Made by a program: the position numbers and the translations under genes. DNA of 64,000 bases from positions 1,922,001-1,986,000 of the forward strand of contig NZ_CP053015.1 in the NCBI RefSeq assembly GCF_012979535.1, given 5' to 3'. Source of the stretch: Sphingomonas lacunae. GTDB taxonomy: Bacteria > Pseudomonadota > Alphaproteobacteria > Sphingomonadales > Sphingomonadaceae. The notes beneath the pieces were generated by a model. The model had not been told where the DNA came from. It saw only the letters and a program-made list of their open reading frames with translations, and did not search any database. The number at the start of each line of letters is the position of its first letter. Position 1 is the first letter of the stretch. Of this stretch, positions 42,559 through 52,043 are shown piece after piece.

Positions 42559-44063
42559 ACGTGGCGTTGGAGACGGGCCGGGGATGGTGGTCGCACCTGC
42601 GGGTGCTGATCCTCGCCTGGATGGTCTTGCTGGCTGCGTTCCACCGCGATGTCATCCATCTGGTGAGCCTCTGGCTCAACAGTTCGACGTTCAATCATTG
42701 TATTTTGCTCCTGCCGGTGATCGGCTGGTTGATATGGTTGCGGCGGCATGAGCTGGCCTTGTTGACCCCGCGCGCATGGACTCCCGGACTGCTTTGGATG
42801 GCAGGTGGGAGCATGGTCTGGATAGTCGGTGATGCCGCCAGCGTTGCCATGTTGCGCCAGATCGGCCTGGTCGTCATGGTCCAGGGCACCGTGCCTGCCC
42901 TGTTGGGTCCGCAGGTTACGCGAGGCCTTCTGTTTCCGCTTGGATACAGTTTCTTCCTGATCCCCTTTGGCGAGGAACTGGTGCCACCAATGCAGATGCT
43001 GACCGCCGACATGGCGATGGCGATGCTCCGCCTGTTCGGCATTCCGGCCTATATCGACGGCATTTTCATTACGACTCCCTACGGCTATTTTGCTGTGGCC
43101 GAAGCCTGTTCCGGGGTGAAATTCCTGGTGGCGATGGCTGCGCTGGCGGTGCTGGCGGCGCATCTTTGTTTCAAGACGATGTGGCGTCGGCTGCTGTTCC
43201 TGGCCTTTGCGATGATCGTTCCCATACTGGCCAACGGCGTGCGGGCCTTCTCGACCATTTTGATCGCCGAATATTGGGGGACTGATTTTGCCGCCAGTGC
43301 TGATCACGTCATATATGGATGGTTTTTCTTTGGCATTGTGATCGCCCTGATCGGCTGGGCAGCCTATCCCTGGTTCGATCGCGACCCGGAAGATGTAATG
43401 ATTGATGGGCGGCGTCTGGCCGGTTTCTGGCCGGGTAAAGATCATGGGCTGGCCGTGCTGGCGCCCGTTGCGTTGGTGTTGGTGCTGGCGCCGCTGGCTG
43501 TTGACCGGATCAGCGCGGCGCGTGCGCAGCCGCTGCCGGTGATGGCTGTCGATTTGGGACCGCCGGGTTGGCAGTTGGTAGAGGGTGAGGCGACAGATTG
43601 GCGTCCCCGGTTTGACGGCGCAGACATGCTTTCATGCCGACGCTTTGCGCGGAGCCCAGATGGACCGGTGGTTGACCGGTGCATGGCCGGCTTTGTCCGT
43701 CAGGGAGAGGGACGGGAGCTTGTGGGTTTCGGGCAAGGTGCACTCGATCCGGACAGTGACTGGCGGTGGGGTCGGAATCTGCCGGCAATTGGCTCTGGCC
43801 AGGCGGTGCGCATGGTTGCGGGCACACAGGTTCGCGACACGTTGACCGTCTATATGATCGACGGGACTGTGACATCGCGCCCTGCCAAGGTGAAATGGTT
43901 GACGCTCAAGGCGCGGCTCACTGGTGGCGATGAAAGGGCCTATGCCCTTGTACTGTCGGCACAACCGGCAACCGGGGATGGCGCGCAAGACCGTATCGCG
44001 CGCTTTGTCGGCGATTCGGGCGGCCTGGAAACCATGGTCGCGCGCTTGACGGCGCAACGTTGA
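42555..44063 (+). CDS. xrtA: Exosortase A fused to EpsI domain
   Basis: A 502-residue protein. The N-terminal 280 residues hold about eight TM helices with the exosortase catalytic set: Cys185 in AEACSGVKFL, Arg230 in ANGVRAFSTI and His251 in ADHVIYGWFFFG. A C-terminal EpsI domain (about 320-500, including MLSCRRFARSPDG) follows. Exosortase A cuts PEP-CTERM sorting tails at the inner membrane and may attach the protein to a carrier; EpsI function is unclear. Start is GTG at 42555, overlapping the glycosyltransferase stop. No PEP-CTERM substrate gene is in the window. Confidence 0.93.
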   Translation: MNVALETGRGWWSHLRVLILAWMVLLAAFHRDVIHLVSLWLNSSTFNHCILLLPVIGWLIWLRRHELALLTPRAWTPGLLWMAGGSMVWIVGDAASVAMLRQIGLVVMVQGTVPALLGPQVTRGLLFPLGYSFFLIPFGEELVPPMQMLTADMAMAMLRLFGIPAYIDGIFITTPYGYFAVAEACSGVKFLVAMAALAVLAAHLCFKTMWRRLLFLAFAMIVPILANGVRAFSTILIAEYWGTDFAASADHVIYGWFFFGIVIALIGWAAYPWFDRDPEDVMIDGRRLAGFWPGKDHGLAVLAPVALVLVLAPLAVDRISAARAQPLPVMAVDLGPPGWQLVEGEATDWRPRFDGADMLSCRRFARSPDGPVVDRCMAGFVRQGEGRELVGFGQGALDPDSDWRWGRNLPAIGSGQAVRMVAGTQVRDTLTVYMIDGTVTSRPAKVKWLTLKARLTGGDERAYALVLSAQPATGDGAQDRIARFVGDSGGLETMVARLTAQR

Positions 44064-44081
44064 GCGGCGAGGGACTCAATC

Positions 44082-45977
44082 ATGTGCGGCATCGCCGGTC
44101 TTTATCATCCCGAACAACCCCGCCCGATTGACCCGGCGAGGGTCGCTTCGATGTTGGCGCCGATGCGTCATCGCGGGCCGGATGGCGACGGCGTGTGGCA
44201 GGCGCCGGGCGTTGTGCTGGGTCATTTGCGCCTCTCCATCATCGACGTCGCCGGATCACCACAGCCAATGCATTCGCCCGACGGGCGGTTGAGCATCGTG
44301 TTCAACGGCGAGATCTACAACTTTGCCGAATTGCGGCGCGAGTTGGCGGCGCTTGGCCATCAGTTTCGTACCGAGGGTGACACCGAAGTGATCCTCGCCA
44401 GCTATGCGCAGTGGGGCAGCGGCTGCCTGTCGCGGCTGGAGGGCATGTTCGCCTTTGCCCTGTTCGATGCGGCTGACCAATCGCTGCTGCTCGTACGCGA
44501 CCGGTTCGGCGTCAAGCCACTGTTTTACGCGACTTTGCCTGACGGAACGATTGCCTTTGCGAGCGAGCTCAAGGGCTTGCTGGTCTTGCCGCACCTCAGG
44601 GTGCAGGCTGATTTTCGGGCGGTCGAAGACTATATGGCCTTTGGCTATGTCCCTGATGATGCCTGCATTGTTGCCGGCGTGCAAAAGCTGGCCGCCGGGC
44701 ATTTTCTGCATATCCGCAGGGGACGGCCTGTCCCTCATCCCGTGCAGTGGTGGGATCTCGATTTCTCCCGCCGGATCAAGGTGAAGGAAGCGGAGGCCGA
44801 GGAGCATCTCGTCCAGCTTTTGCGCGCTGCGGTGCGCAGCCGGATGGTCGCCGATGTGCCGCTTGGTGCTTTCCTCTCTGGCGGCGTCGACAGCAGCGCG
44901 GTTGTCGCGCTGATGGCCGAGGCGAGCAGCAGCGCGGTCAACAGTTGCTCGATCGGATTTGATGACCAGTCGCTGGACGAGACCAGCTATGCGGATGTGA
45001 TCGCGCGGCGCTATGCCACCGATCATCGGATGCGGATTGTCGCTGCGGATGATTTCGGGCTTGCTGATCTTGTGGCGTTCCATTGCGATGAGCCTTTTGC
45101 CGATGCGTCGGCCTTGCCGACCTATCGGGTAAGCCAGTTGGCGCGTGAGGAGGTAACGGTTGCCCTCTCCGGTGACGGCGCTGACGAGGCCTTTGCCGGG
45201 TACCGGCGCATGGTGTTCCAGCATCAGGAAGAGCGGGCGCGCCGGTTCCTGCCGGCCTCGCTGCGCCGATCAGTGATCGGGCCGTTGGCGCGGGTGTGGC
45301 CCAAGATGGATTGGGCGCCCCGACCCTTGCGCGCCAAGGCAACGCTGGCCGGTCTGGCACGGTCAGGTGAGGAAGCCTATGCGCTGGGCGTCGGTATCAT
45401 GGGCCCCGAGATGCGGGGCGGGCTCTACACCGATGCGGCGAGGGCGATGTTGGGCGATCATGTTGCCGAGGAGCGCTGGTGGAGGACGATGCGCGATGCG
45501 CCGGCGGCGGAGGCGCTCGACCGGGCGCAATATGCCGACATGAAGATCGCCATGACCGGCGACATCCTGACCAAGGTTGACCGTATGAGCATGGCGGTGA
45601 GCCTCGAGGCGCGCGAGCCATTGCTTGACCATCATCTCGTCGAATTTGCCGCTACGCTGCCGGCGCATATGCGGGTTCGCGGTGGCACCGGCAAATGGCT
45701 GATGAAGAAGGCGATGGAGCGCTATCTGCCGCGTGACATACTCTATCGGCCCAAGATGGGGTTCGTGACTCCGATCAGCGCCTGGTTCCGTGGACCGCTT
45801 GCCGCCGAGGCGCGGGCGCTGGCGGCGAGCCCGACACTGGCGCGCACCGGCTGGTTCGACATGGCGGCGATCGGACAGATGGTCAGCGCGCACCAATCTG
45901 GCCGCAGCGAATATGGCCGGCCAATCTGGCAGTTCTTCATGCTGGAGAAGAGTTTGCAGCGGTTGTTCGGGATTTAA
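44082..45977 (+). CDS. XrtA/PEP-CTERM system amidotransferase (asparagine synthetase-like)
   Basis: A 631-residue glutamine-dependent amidotransferase. The N-terminal class II glutaminase begins [10 protein letters not shown] (Cys2 nucleophile) with RHRGPDGDG and FNGEIYNF. The synthetase domain has the PP-loop [15 protein letters not shown] (about 266-280) and [13 protein letters not shown]. It transfers ammonia to a carboxylate activated with ATP, likely on a polysaccharide sugar acid or another cell-envelope substrate. It ends the XrtA plus arm and its stop overlaps the convergent truA stop by 4 bp. Confidence 0.9.
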   Translation: MCGIAGLYHPEQPRPIDPARVASMLAPMRHRGPDGDGVWQAPGVVLGHLRLSIIDVAGSPQPMHSPDGRLSIVFNGEIYNFAELRRELAALGHQFRTEGDTEVILASYAQWGSGCLSRLEGMFAFALFDAADQSLLLVRDRFGVKPLFYATLPDGTIAFASELKGLLVLPHLRVQADFRAVEDYMAFGYVPDDACIVAGVQKLAAGHFLHIRRGRPVPHPVQWWDLDFSRRIKVKEAEAEEHLVQLLRAAVRSRMVADVPLGAFLSGGVDSSAVVALMAEASSSAVNSCSIGFDDQSLDETSYADVIARRYATDHRMRIVAADDFGLADLVAFHCDEPFADASALPTYRVSQLAREEVTVALSGDGADEAFAGYRRMVFQHQEERARRFLPASLRRSVIGPLARVWPKMDWAPRPLRAKATLAGLARSGEEAYALGVGIMGPEMRGGLYTDAARAMLGDHVAEERWWRTMRDAPAAEALDRAQYADMKIAMTGDILTKVDRMSMAVSLEAREPLLDHHLVEFAATLPAHMRVRGGTGKWLMKKAMERYLPRDILYRPKMGFVTPISAWFRGPLAAEARALAASPTLARTGWFDMAAIGQMVSAHQSGRSEYGRPIWQFFMLEKSLQRLFGI

Positions 45978-46711
45978 TAGCGGGCACCAGTGAAATAGAG
46001 GCCGTCGGGCGGTGCGTTCTGGCCCAATGCCGCCCGGTCCCGTGCTTCGAGGGCGGCACTCATGTCATCAGCGGACCATTGCCCGCGCCCGACCAGCATC
46101 AGGCATCCGACCATCGAGCGCACCTGATGGTGGAGGAAAGAGCGGGCCTCGGCGCGGATGACGATGCGGTCTGCCGTGCGGGTAACATCGAGCCGGTTGA
46201 GCGTCTTTTCCGGGCTGGCCGACTGGCAGTGGACCGAACGGAAGGTGGTGAAATCATGCCGGCCGACGAGGCGCTGGGCGGCATCATGCATGGCGTTGGC
46301 GTCCAGATCAGGCACTACCCGCCAAGCGAGGCCGCTCTCAAGCGTCAACGGCGGGCGGCGGTTGATGATCAGATAGTCATAGACGCGGCCGGTGCAGGAA
46401 AAGCGGGCGTGCCAATCCTCATCGACCAGCACACAGTTGAGGACGGCGACCGGGTGCGGACGGATGACGGCGTTGATCGCTTCCTGCATGCGGAAGGGAT
46501 CGAGCGCCTTTTCACAGTCGAAATGGGCCGGCATGGCGCGGGCGTGGACCCCTGCGTCGGTGCGCCCGGCGGCGGTGGCGGTGATCTGTTCGCCGGTGAT
46601 CTTGGCAATGGCTTCCTCAAGCGCCTGTTGCACACTGGGACCGTGCGATTGGCGCTGCCAGCCCATGAAGGGGCGCCCATCCCATTCGAGCGTGAGGCGA
46701 TAGCGTGGCAT
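45974..46711 (-). CDS. truA: tRNA pseudouridine(38-40) synthase TruA
   Basis: A 245-residue Tru[21 protein letters not shown], catalytic Asp52 in [10 protein letters not shown], then FHHQVR-type [12 protein letters not shown] near the C-terminus. It isomerises U38-40 in the anticodon arm of tRNAs. The start shares one base with the fmt stop (TGATG), the usual fmt-truA pair. The conserved N-terminus begins at 46711; upstream in-frame sequence overlaps fmt. Confidence 0.93.
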   Translation of the reverse strand: MPRYRLTLEWDGRPFMGWQRQSHGPSVQQALEEAIAKITGEQITATAAGRTDAGVHARAMPAHFDCEKALDPFRMQEAINAVIRPHPVAVLNCVLVDEDWHARFSCTGRVYDYLIINRRPPLTLESGLAWRVVPDLDANAMHDAAQRLVGRHDFTTFRSVHCQSASPEKTLNRLDVTRTADRIVIRAEARSFLHHQVRSMVGCLMLVGRGQWSADDMSAALEARDRAALGQNAPPDGLYFTGARY

Positions 46712-47631
46712 CAATCGAGCCGGGTGCCGGGCGCGATGCTGAATCCGCGCAGCAGCTCCGCCACGCCCATCGCGCCGCGGCCGGCGCGCTGGATCAACGT
46801 CGGGCGAATTGCCCCGGGGTTGCAAGCGATGGTGAGGCTATCGTCGAGGATGGTGCCGGGGGCCATGCCCACCGGGGCCTCGGCGGGCGGGACCACGTCG
46901 GCGGCGAGCAGCTTGAAGCGTTCGCCTCCCATTTCGAACCATGCGCCCGGCATGGGGTTGAACGCGCGCACGCTGCGTTCGACCTGCACGGCGGAGAGGT
47001 TCCAGTCGAGCCGCGCCTCATCCTTGCTGATCTTGGCGGCGTAGGTGATGCCGTCTTCGGGCTGGGCCACTGCGGGGTGGCTGTCGAGGTCGGCGAGAAC
47101 ATCGACCATCAGGCGGGCGCCGAGCTGGGCGAGTTCGGTGGTCAGTTCGCCGGCGGTCTTGCCCGCGATGGGCGTGCGACCTTCTAACCGGACCGGGCCG
47201 GTATCGAGTCCGGCCTCCATCTGCATGATGCCCACACCGGTCTCGGCATCACCCGCGAGGATGGCGCGCTGCACCGGGGCGGCACCGCGCCAGCGGGGGA
47301 GCAGCGAGCCGTGGACGTTGAGGCAGCCGTGGCGGGGCGCGTCGAGGATGGCCTGGGGCAGGATCAGGCCATAGGCGGCGACGACCGCGACATCGGCGTC
47401 GTGCGCAGCGAACTCAGCCTGTGCCTGTGCGTTACGCAGGCTGGTGGGGGTCAGTACTGGCAGGCCCAGCGCGGCGGCGCGGGCGTGGACGGGGGAGGGT
47501 GTTTCCTTTTTGCCGCGATGCGCCGGGCGTGGCGGCTGGCTGTACACCGCGACGACATCGTGCCCTGCCGCGACGAGGGCATCCAGCGTCGGCACCGCAA
47601 AATCGGGCGTTCCCATGAAGATGATCCGCAT
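46711..47631 (-). CDS. fmt: Methionyl-tRNA formyltransferase
   Basis: A 306-residue enzyme: [19 protein letters not shown], the folate-binding/catalytic block [33 protein letters not shown], and a C-terminal OB-like domain. It formylates initiator Met-tRNA with 10-formyl-THF. Usually linked to def, which here lies about 1.4 kb away beyond recR and an AT-rich insert, on the other strand. Divergent from recR. Confidence 0.95.
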   Translation of the reverse strand: MRIIFMGTPDFAVPTLDALVAAGHDVVAVYSQPPRPAHRGKKETPSPVHARAAALGLPVLTPTSLRNAQAQAEFAAHDADVAVVAAYGLILPQAILDAPRHGCLNVHGSLLPRWRGAAPVQRAILAGDAETGVGIMQMEAGLDTGPVRLEGRTPIAGKTAGELTTELAQLGARLMVDVLADLDSHPAVAQPEDGITYAAKISKDEARLDWNLSAVQVERSVRAFNPMPGAWFEMGGERFKLLAADVVPPAEAPVGMAPGTILDDSLTIACNPGAIRPTLIQRAGRGAMGVAELLRGFSIAPGTRLD

Positions 47632-47720
47632 GCATGCGCCTTTAGGGGAGGGGGCGTGTGAAGGGAAGGGGAGAGCGCACCCCTTGCACCGTGCACCGTC
47701 GCCCCCTATCCCTTCGGGCC

Positions 47721-48317
47721 ATGGCATCCCCCGCGATCGAAGCCCTTGTCCAGCAACTCGCCCGCCTCCCCGGCCTTGGCCCGCGCAGTGCGCGGCGGGC
47801 GGTGCTGCATTTGATCAAGCGGCGGGAGACGGCCTTTGCCCCGCTGCTGACCGCGCTGACGGCGGTGCATGAAACGCTGGTGACGTGCCAGACTTGCGGC
47901 AATGTCGACACGTCGGACCCGTGCGGCATCTGCGCCGATCCGCGCCGCGACGCGCGCTCCATCTGCGTTGTCGAGGAAGTGGCCGACCTGTGGGCGCTCG
48001 ACCGATCGCGCCTGTTTCCCGGCAAATATCATGTGCTCGGCGGCAAATTGTCAGCACTCGACGGCGTGCGGCCCGAAGACCTCGCCATCGAACCGCTGGT
48101 GCGCCGGGTGGCGGCTGGCGGCGTGGACGAGGTGGTGTTGGCGATGAACGCGACGCTCGAAGGGCAGACGACCGCCCATTACATCACCGACCGGCTCGAA
48201 GGCTTGCCGGTGCGGCTGACGCAACTGGCGCATGGCCTGCCGGTGGGCGGGGAATTGGACTATCTCGACGAGGGGACATTGGCGCAGGCGCTGAGGGCGC
48301 GGCGGCCTGTGGGGTGA
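47721..48317 (+). CDS. recR: Recombination mediator protein RecR
   Basis: A 198-residue RecR: a helix-hairpin-helix region [19 protein letters not shown], zinc-finger Cys residues in [16 protein letters not shown], and a Toprim domain with [11 protein letters not shown] and [16 protein letters not shown]. It loads RecA in gap repair with RecO/RecF. Start at 47721 ([10 protein letters not shown]); an in-frame upstream ATG lies in the fmt promoter region. Followed within 12 bp by an AT-rich gene. Confidence 0.95.
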   Translation: MASPAIEALVQQLARLPGLGPRSARRAVLHLIKRRETAFAPLLTALTAVHETLVTCQTCGNVDTSDPCGICADPRRDARSICVVEEVADLWALDRSRLFPGKYHVLGGKLSALDGVRPEDLAIEPLVRRVAAGGVDEVVLAMNATLEGQTTAHYITDRLEGLPVRLTQLAHGLPVGGELDYLDEGTLAQALRARRPVG

Positions 48318-48328
48318 GGTATTCAGGG

Positions 48329-49030
48329 ATGGATGACGATCTAAATACAAACACTAGAGACTATATTGTGGCGGTAGGGCGAAGTGCTGTCAGCCTGGTG
48401 CCTTTCGTAGGAGGTGTCCTAGGAGAGATTATTAGTGTTAGCGTCCCTCGTCAGAGGCAAGATCGAATTGTTGAATACGTGAGAATGCTTGATGAAAAGA
48501 TAAATTTGTTAGAAGATTCGATGCAGAAGCTAATTTCGGAAGATCCGGAGCGAATTGACTTGATTGAATCTGGTGCATACTCGGCAGCATCTTCAACTTC
48601 TAATCAGAGAATTAAATATATAGTATCCCTAGTAATTTCGGGAATTTCATCAGAAGATTCTAATATAATCAGGAGAAAGCGGCTTCTAAAAATATTGGAT
48701 GAAATTGATGACGACGAACTTTCAATACTAATTGCGTTTGGTCAATCTTATACGGGCCATGCTCGGGATGCGTGGGATAAGATTGACCGTCCGATGCCAA
48801 TTCACATGCAATCGGAAAACGATGAAATTGAGCGCAATCACCTTTTCGATTTTGGGCAAGAGCGATTGCTCACACTTGGTCTCATTTCCATGAATTTTGG
48901 GAGCTTAAAAAGAGGCCAGCTCCCAGAGTTTGATCCGAAGAAGGGTCGATTTAAGGGTGGTTTGCGGATCTCAGCGATGGGAAGAATATTTCTCAAAGAG
49001 GTTGGTGTAGAGCAACCTATGGGTTCCTAG
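48329..49030 (+). CDS. AT-rich protein of unknown function (233 aa)
   Basis: The gene begins MDDDLNTNTRDYIVAVGRSA, 12 bp after recR. Residues 17-39 (RSAVSLVPFVGGVLGEIISVSV) form a hydrophobic, glycine-rich segment that could insert in membrane. A charged helical region follows (RIVEYVRMLDEKINLLEDSM, EDPERIDLIESG) and the C-terminal third is mixed (FDFGQERLLTLGLISMNFGS). I recall similar unnamed proteins in varied bacteria, none with a known function. Base composition is far more AT-rich than recR and def on either side, indicating transfer. A defence-type role is conceivable, unproven. Confidence 0.75.
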   Translation: MDDDLNTNTRDYIVAVGRSAVSLVPFVGGVLGEIISVSVPRQRQDRIVEYVRMLDEKINLLEDSMQKLISEDPERIDLIESGAYSAASSTSNQRIKYIVSLVISGISSEDSNIIRRKRLLKILDEIDDDELSILIAFGQSYTGHARDAWDKIDRPMPIHMQSENDEIERNHLFDFGQERLLTLGLISMNFGSLKRGQLPEFDPKKGRFKGGLRISAMGRIFLKEVGVEQPMGS

Positions 49031-49076
49031 TCTCAACCCCTTGACCTCTCCCCCGCACAAACCTACCTCGCGCGGC

Positions 49077-49610
49077 ATGGCCATTCTTCCTATCCTTGAG
49101 ACACCCGACGCCCGCTTGCGGCAGATTTCCAAGCCGGTCGAGGTGTTTGACGACGCGCTCAAGACGCTGATCGCCGACATGTATGAGACGATGTATGATG
49201 CCCCCGGCATCGGCCTCGCCGCCATTCAGGTCGGCGTGCCGCAGCGCATCCTCGTCATCGACCTGCAGGAACCGGACCCCGAGGATGAGGAAGGCAAGCG
49301 CATCCTGCGCACGCCGCGCACCTTCATCAATCCGGTGTTTTCTGATCCTTCGGAGGAAATGAACGCCTATTCCGAGGGCTGTCTGTCGGTGCCCGAGCAG
49401 TTTGCCGATGTGATCCGCCCTGCGGAAATCACTGTCGATTGGCAGGATGAGGACGGCAATCCGCACCGCGAGCGGATGACCGGGCTGATGGCGACCTGTA
49501 TCCAGCATGAGATGGATCACCTAGAGGGCATCTTGTTCATCGACCATCTCAGCAAGCTGAAGCGCGACATGGTGCTCAAGAAGCTTAGCAAGATGCGCCG
49601 GGCGGGGTAA
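49077..49610 (+). CDS. def: Peptide deformylase
   Basis: A 177-residue enzyme with the three deformylase motifs: GIGLAAIQ (G43 region), EGCLSVP (metal Cys) and QHEMDHLEG (HExxH metal ligands). It removes the N-formyl group from nascent proteins. Start at 49077 (MAILPILETPD) matches the family; an upstream in-frame ATG at 49041 adds residues without homology. No clear Shine-Dalgarno. Confidence 0.95.
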   Translation: MAILPILETPDARLRQISKPVEVFDDALKTLIADMYETMYDAPGIGLAAIQVGVPQRILVIDLQEPDPEDEEGKRILRTPRTFINPVFSDPSEEMNAYSEGCLSVPEQFADVIRPAEITVDWQDEDGNPHRERMTGLMATCIQHEMDHLEGILFIDHLSKLKRDMVLKKLSKMRRAG

Positions 49611-49658
49611 GGTTCGGCGTCCCTCCGACTGCCATTCTTCCTGTAACCATCATGTCGC

Positions 49659-49799
49659 CCCCGACTTGATCGGGGAGCCATGGCCCAACGATAGCATTTG
49701 GCGCACGGTTTTCGGCGGCTCACGATGACGATGTTGGCGGGCGCGATCGGCGGCACAGGCTGTCAGTCTTGACCATGGGCCCCCGGTCGAGCCGGGGGC
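49659..49799. repeat. Two short palindromic repeats in the def-rmuC gap
   Basis: CCCCGA-CTTGA-TCGGGG (49659-49675) and GCCCCCGG-TCGAG-CCGGGGGC (49779-49799) are followed or preceded by CCATGGCCC/GACCATGGGC. They resemble the element at 23945-23962, so this looks like a dispersed repeat family of the chromosome. Confidence 0.55.
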
Positions 49800-49866
49800 A
49801 ACATTTGCTTTGCCGGGGAAGCCGCAATTGGCCGCTGCCCCCTTCCCAGTGGCAGTCGTTCCGGCT

Positions 49867-51270
49867 ATGTTCGCAGACATGGATGCTGTTTCGATCTTTG
49901 CCGGCCTGTTGGTCGGCCTCGCGCTGGGTGCTTTTATTGGTTGGCTGCTGGGGCAGCAAAAGGCGGGTGCTGCGACGGCGGGGCTGAGCGCACAAGTGGC
50001 GACGCTGACTGCCGAGCGCGACCAGCATCTTGCCAATTTCCGCAAGGCAGCGGTTGATCTGGAAGCGGCGGACCGGGAGCGGGAGGCGCATGCACTTGAA
50101 CTCGTCAGCCTGAAAACACAGCGCGAGGCCGATCTGGCTGCTCATGCCGCGCAAGTGGCAGTCCTGACCGAGGCGCGTGACGCCCTGTCTGCCCAGTTTC
50201 AGGAGGTGGCGGCGAAGTTGCTTGACCGGGCGCAGGCGCAGTTCCTTGAACAGGCGGGCGAACGGTTCAAGGCGTCAGAGACGCAGGCGAGCCACAAACT
50301 TTCGCAACTGCTGCAGCCGGTCAACGAGCGGCTGGCCCGCTATGAAGAGGCAGTGTCGGCAGTCGAGAAGGAGCGGCAGGCGGCGTTCGGCAACTTGCAT
50401 GGCCTGATGGAATCACTCCGCCTGTCAAACGAGGGCGTGAAGGCCGAGGCGGCGCGCCTGTCCAATTCGCTGCGCAATGCGCCCAAGGCGCGGGGCCGCT
50501 GGGGTGAGCAACAGTTGCGCAATGTCCTCGAAAGCTGTGGCCTGTCGGAATATGCCGATTTCCAGACCGAGGTCAGTGTGGGCATTGAGGATGGCGGGCG
50601 GTTGCGCCCCGATGTCATCATTCGCGTGCCGGGCGGGCAGAGCCTCGTCATTGACGCGAAGGTCTCATTGAACGCCTATCAGGACGCGTTCAACGCCGAG
50701 GATGAGCTGAGCCGCAGTGCGGGGCTTGCCGCCCATGCGGCCTCGGTGAAGGCGCATATCAACAGTCTCGGCAACAAGGCCTATTGGTCACAGTTTGAGG
50801 CCGCGCCTGACTATGTGATCCTGTTCATTCCGGGCGAGCATTTCCTGGCCGCCGCGCTCGAAACCGATGCGACGCTGTGGGACTTTGCCTTTGAAAAGCG
50901 GGTATTGCTGGCGACGCCGACCAATTTGATCGCCATCGCGCGGACAGTCGCTGCGGTGTGGCGGCAGGAGCGCATGGCCGACCAAGCGCGCGATATCGCC
51001 GCGCTTGGCAAGGATCTCTACGCCCGCATGGCGACGATGGGCGGACACATCGGCAAGCTCGGCAAGAATCTCGATACGGCGGTCACCGCTTACAACAGCT
51101 TTGTCGGCAGCTTTGAATCGCAGGTGTTGACACAGGCGCGACGGTTTGAGGCGCTCGACATTGATACGGCCCAAAAGGCGATTGATGCGCCGCCGGTGAT
51201 CGAAACGGCGATCCGGCAGCAGAGCAAGCTGTTGCCTACCGCCAGTGCGAACGATGAGGCGGCGGAATAG
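49867..51270 (+). CDS. rmuC: DNA recombination protein RmuC
   Basis: About 467 residues. One TM helix near the N-terminus (SIFAGLLVGLALGAFIGWLL) is followed by a coiled coil (about 40-210) and the RmuC nuclease-like domain, with GRWGEQQLRNVLESCGLSEY, RLRPDVIIRVPGGQSLVIDAKVSL (first 20 residues carry the D...DAK core) and FIPGEHFLAAAL. It limits inversions at short repeats. Start could be 49867 or 49879; both precede the TM helix. Confidence 0.92.
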   Translation: MFADMDAVSIFAGLLVGLALGAFIGWLLGQQKAGAATAGLSAQVATLTAERDQHLANFRKAAVDLEAADREREAHALELVSLKTQREADLAAHAAQVAVLTEARDALSAQFQEVAAKLLDRAQAQFLEQAGERFKASETQASHKLSQLLQPVNERLARYEEAVSAVEKERQAAFGNLHGLMESLRLSNEGVKAEAARLSNSLRNAPKARGRWGEQQLRNVLESCGLSEYADFQTEVSVGIEDGGRLRPDVIIRVPGGQSLVIDAKVSLNAYQDAFNAEDELSRSAGLAAHAASVKAHINSLGNKAYWSQFEAAPDYVILFIPGEHFLAAALETDATLWDFAFEKRVLLATPTNLIAIARTVAAVWRQERMADQARDIAALGKDLYARMATMGGHIGKLGKNLDTAVTAYNSFVGSFESQVLTQARRFEALDIDTAQKAIDAPPVIETAIRQQSKLLPTASANDEAAE

Positions 51271-51279
51271 CGCGCCGGG

Positions 51280-51993
51280 TCAGATGACCCGTTCGAGTAC
51301 CGCGTTGCTCTCACCCGCGCTGAGGATCATGCGGCCATCGGCGGCGAAACGGATGCTCATCGACTGACGGAACAGCGCGAGCAGGGCGCTTTCCTGAAGC
51401 ATGACCGGGCCATCACAGGCCATGCGGGTCGATACCGCCTGGCTGACGGTGAGCCGGTTGCCATCGCTGAGGAAATTGCCGGAGATCTGGTTGCACCCGG
51501 CGGTGCCGCTGACCGTGCCGTTGGCAAAGCGGAGTGTCGCCGGACGGTCGCCGACCATATCGCGCCCGTTGATCGAGACGATCCGCCAGTTGGTCCTGTC
51601 GAGCGAGGCTGGCGGCAGGACCGGCCCTCCGCATCCGCGCAGGGTGCGGCCATTCACTTCCACCATCACCGTATCGGCATAGCGACGGTCGCTCATGCCG
51701 TCGTTGCAGGGGCTATGCGTAATGTCGACGCTGATCTGGCGCGTGACATAACGTTCGCCGTTGAGGCTCGGCCGGGCACCGGGATTGGCAACGATCACCG
51801 GGCGACCTTCGGCGGGGCGGTAATTGATCCGCGCCGGCGTGATTTCGAGTGCCCAGAAGGGCTCGGTACCCAATGCCAGCCACGCGCTGGTGCCAGCAGG
51901 AGGCACCGGGGCATCGGGTGCGGGCGTCAACGGTGCACAGGCGGCGAGCGCGAGGGCGGTGGATGCGGTAAGGAGGGTGAGAGCTTTGTTCAT
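51280..51993 (-). CDS. META-domain lipoprotein
   Basis: A 237-residue lipoprotein: signal peptide with LALAAC lipobox near residue 18, a first domain with PFWALEITPARINYRPAEG (COG3650-like), then a META/HslJ domain with WRIVSINGRDM, GTAGCNQISGNFL and STRMACDGPVMLQESALLALF. HslJ-type domains are linked to stress resistance in E. coli, but the reaction is unknown. Likely in the outer membrane or periplasm. Confidence 0.85.
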   Translation of the reverse strand: MNKALTLLTASTALALAACAPLTPAPDAPVPPAGTSAWLALGTEPFWALEITPARINYRPAEGRPVIVANPGARPSLNGERYVTRQISVDITHSPCNDGMSDRRYADTVMVEVNGRTLRGCGGPVLPPASLDRTNWRIVSINGRDMVGDRPATLRFANGTVSGTAGCNQISGNFLSDGNRLTVSQAVSTRMACDGPVMLQESALLALFRQSMSIRFAADGRMILSAGESNAVLERVI

Positions 51994-52043
51994 GGCGGCA
52001 AACCTAGCGGGTTGAGGATGATCCGCCAATGAACGGCCGTCGA

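Noticed and set aside
47885-48328. In-frame upstream extension of the AT-rich gene through recR
   Set aside because: This part overlaps recR in another frame and has recR-like GC content; the AT-rich coding part starts at the ATG at 48329.
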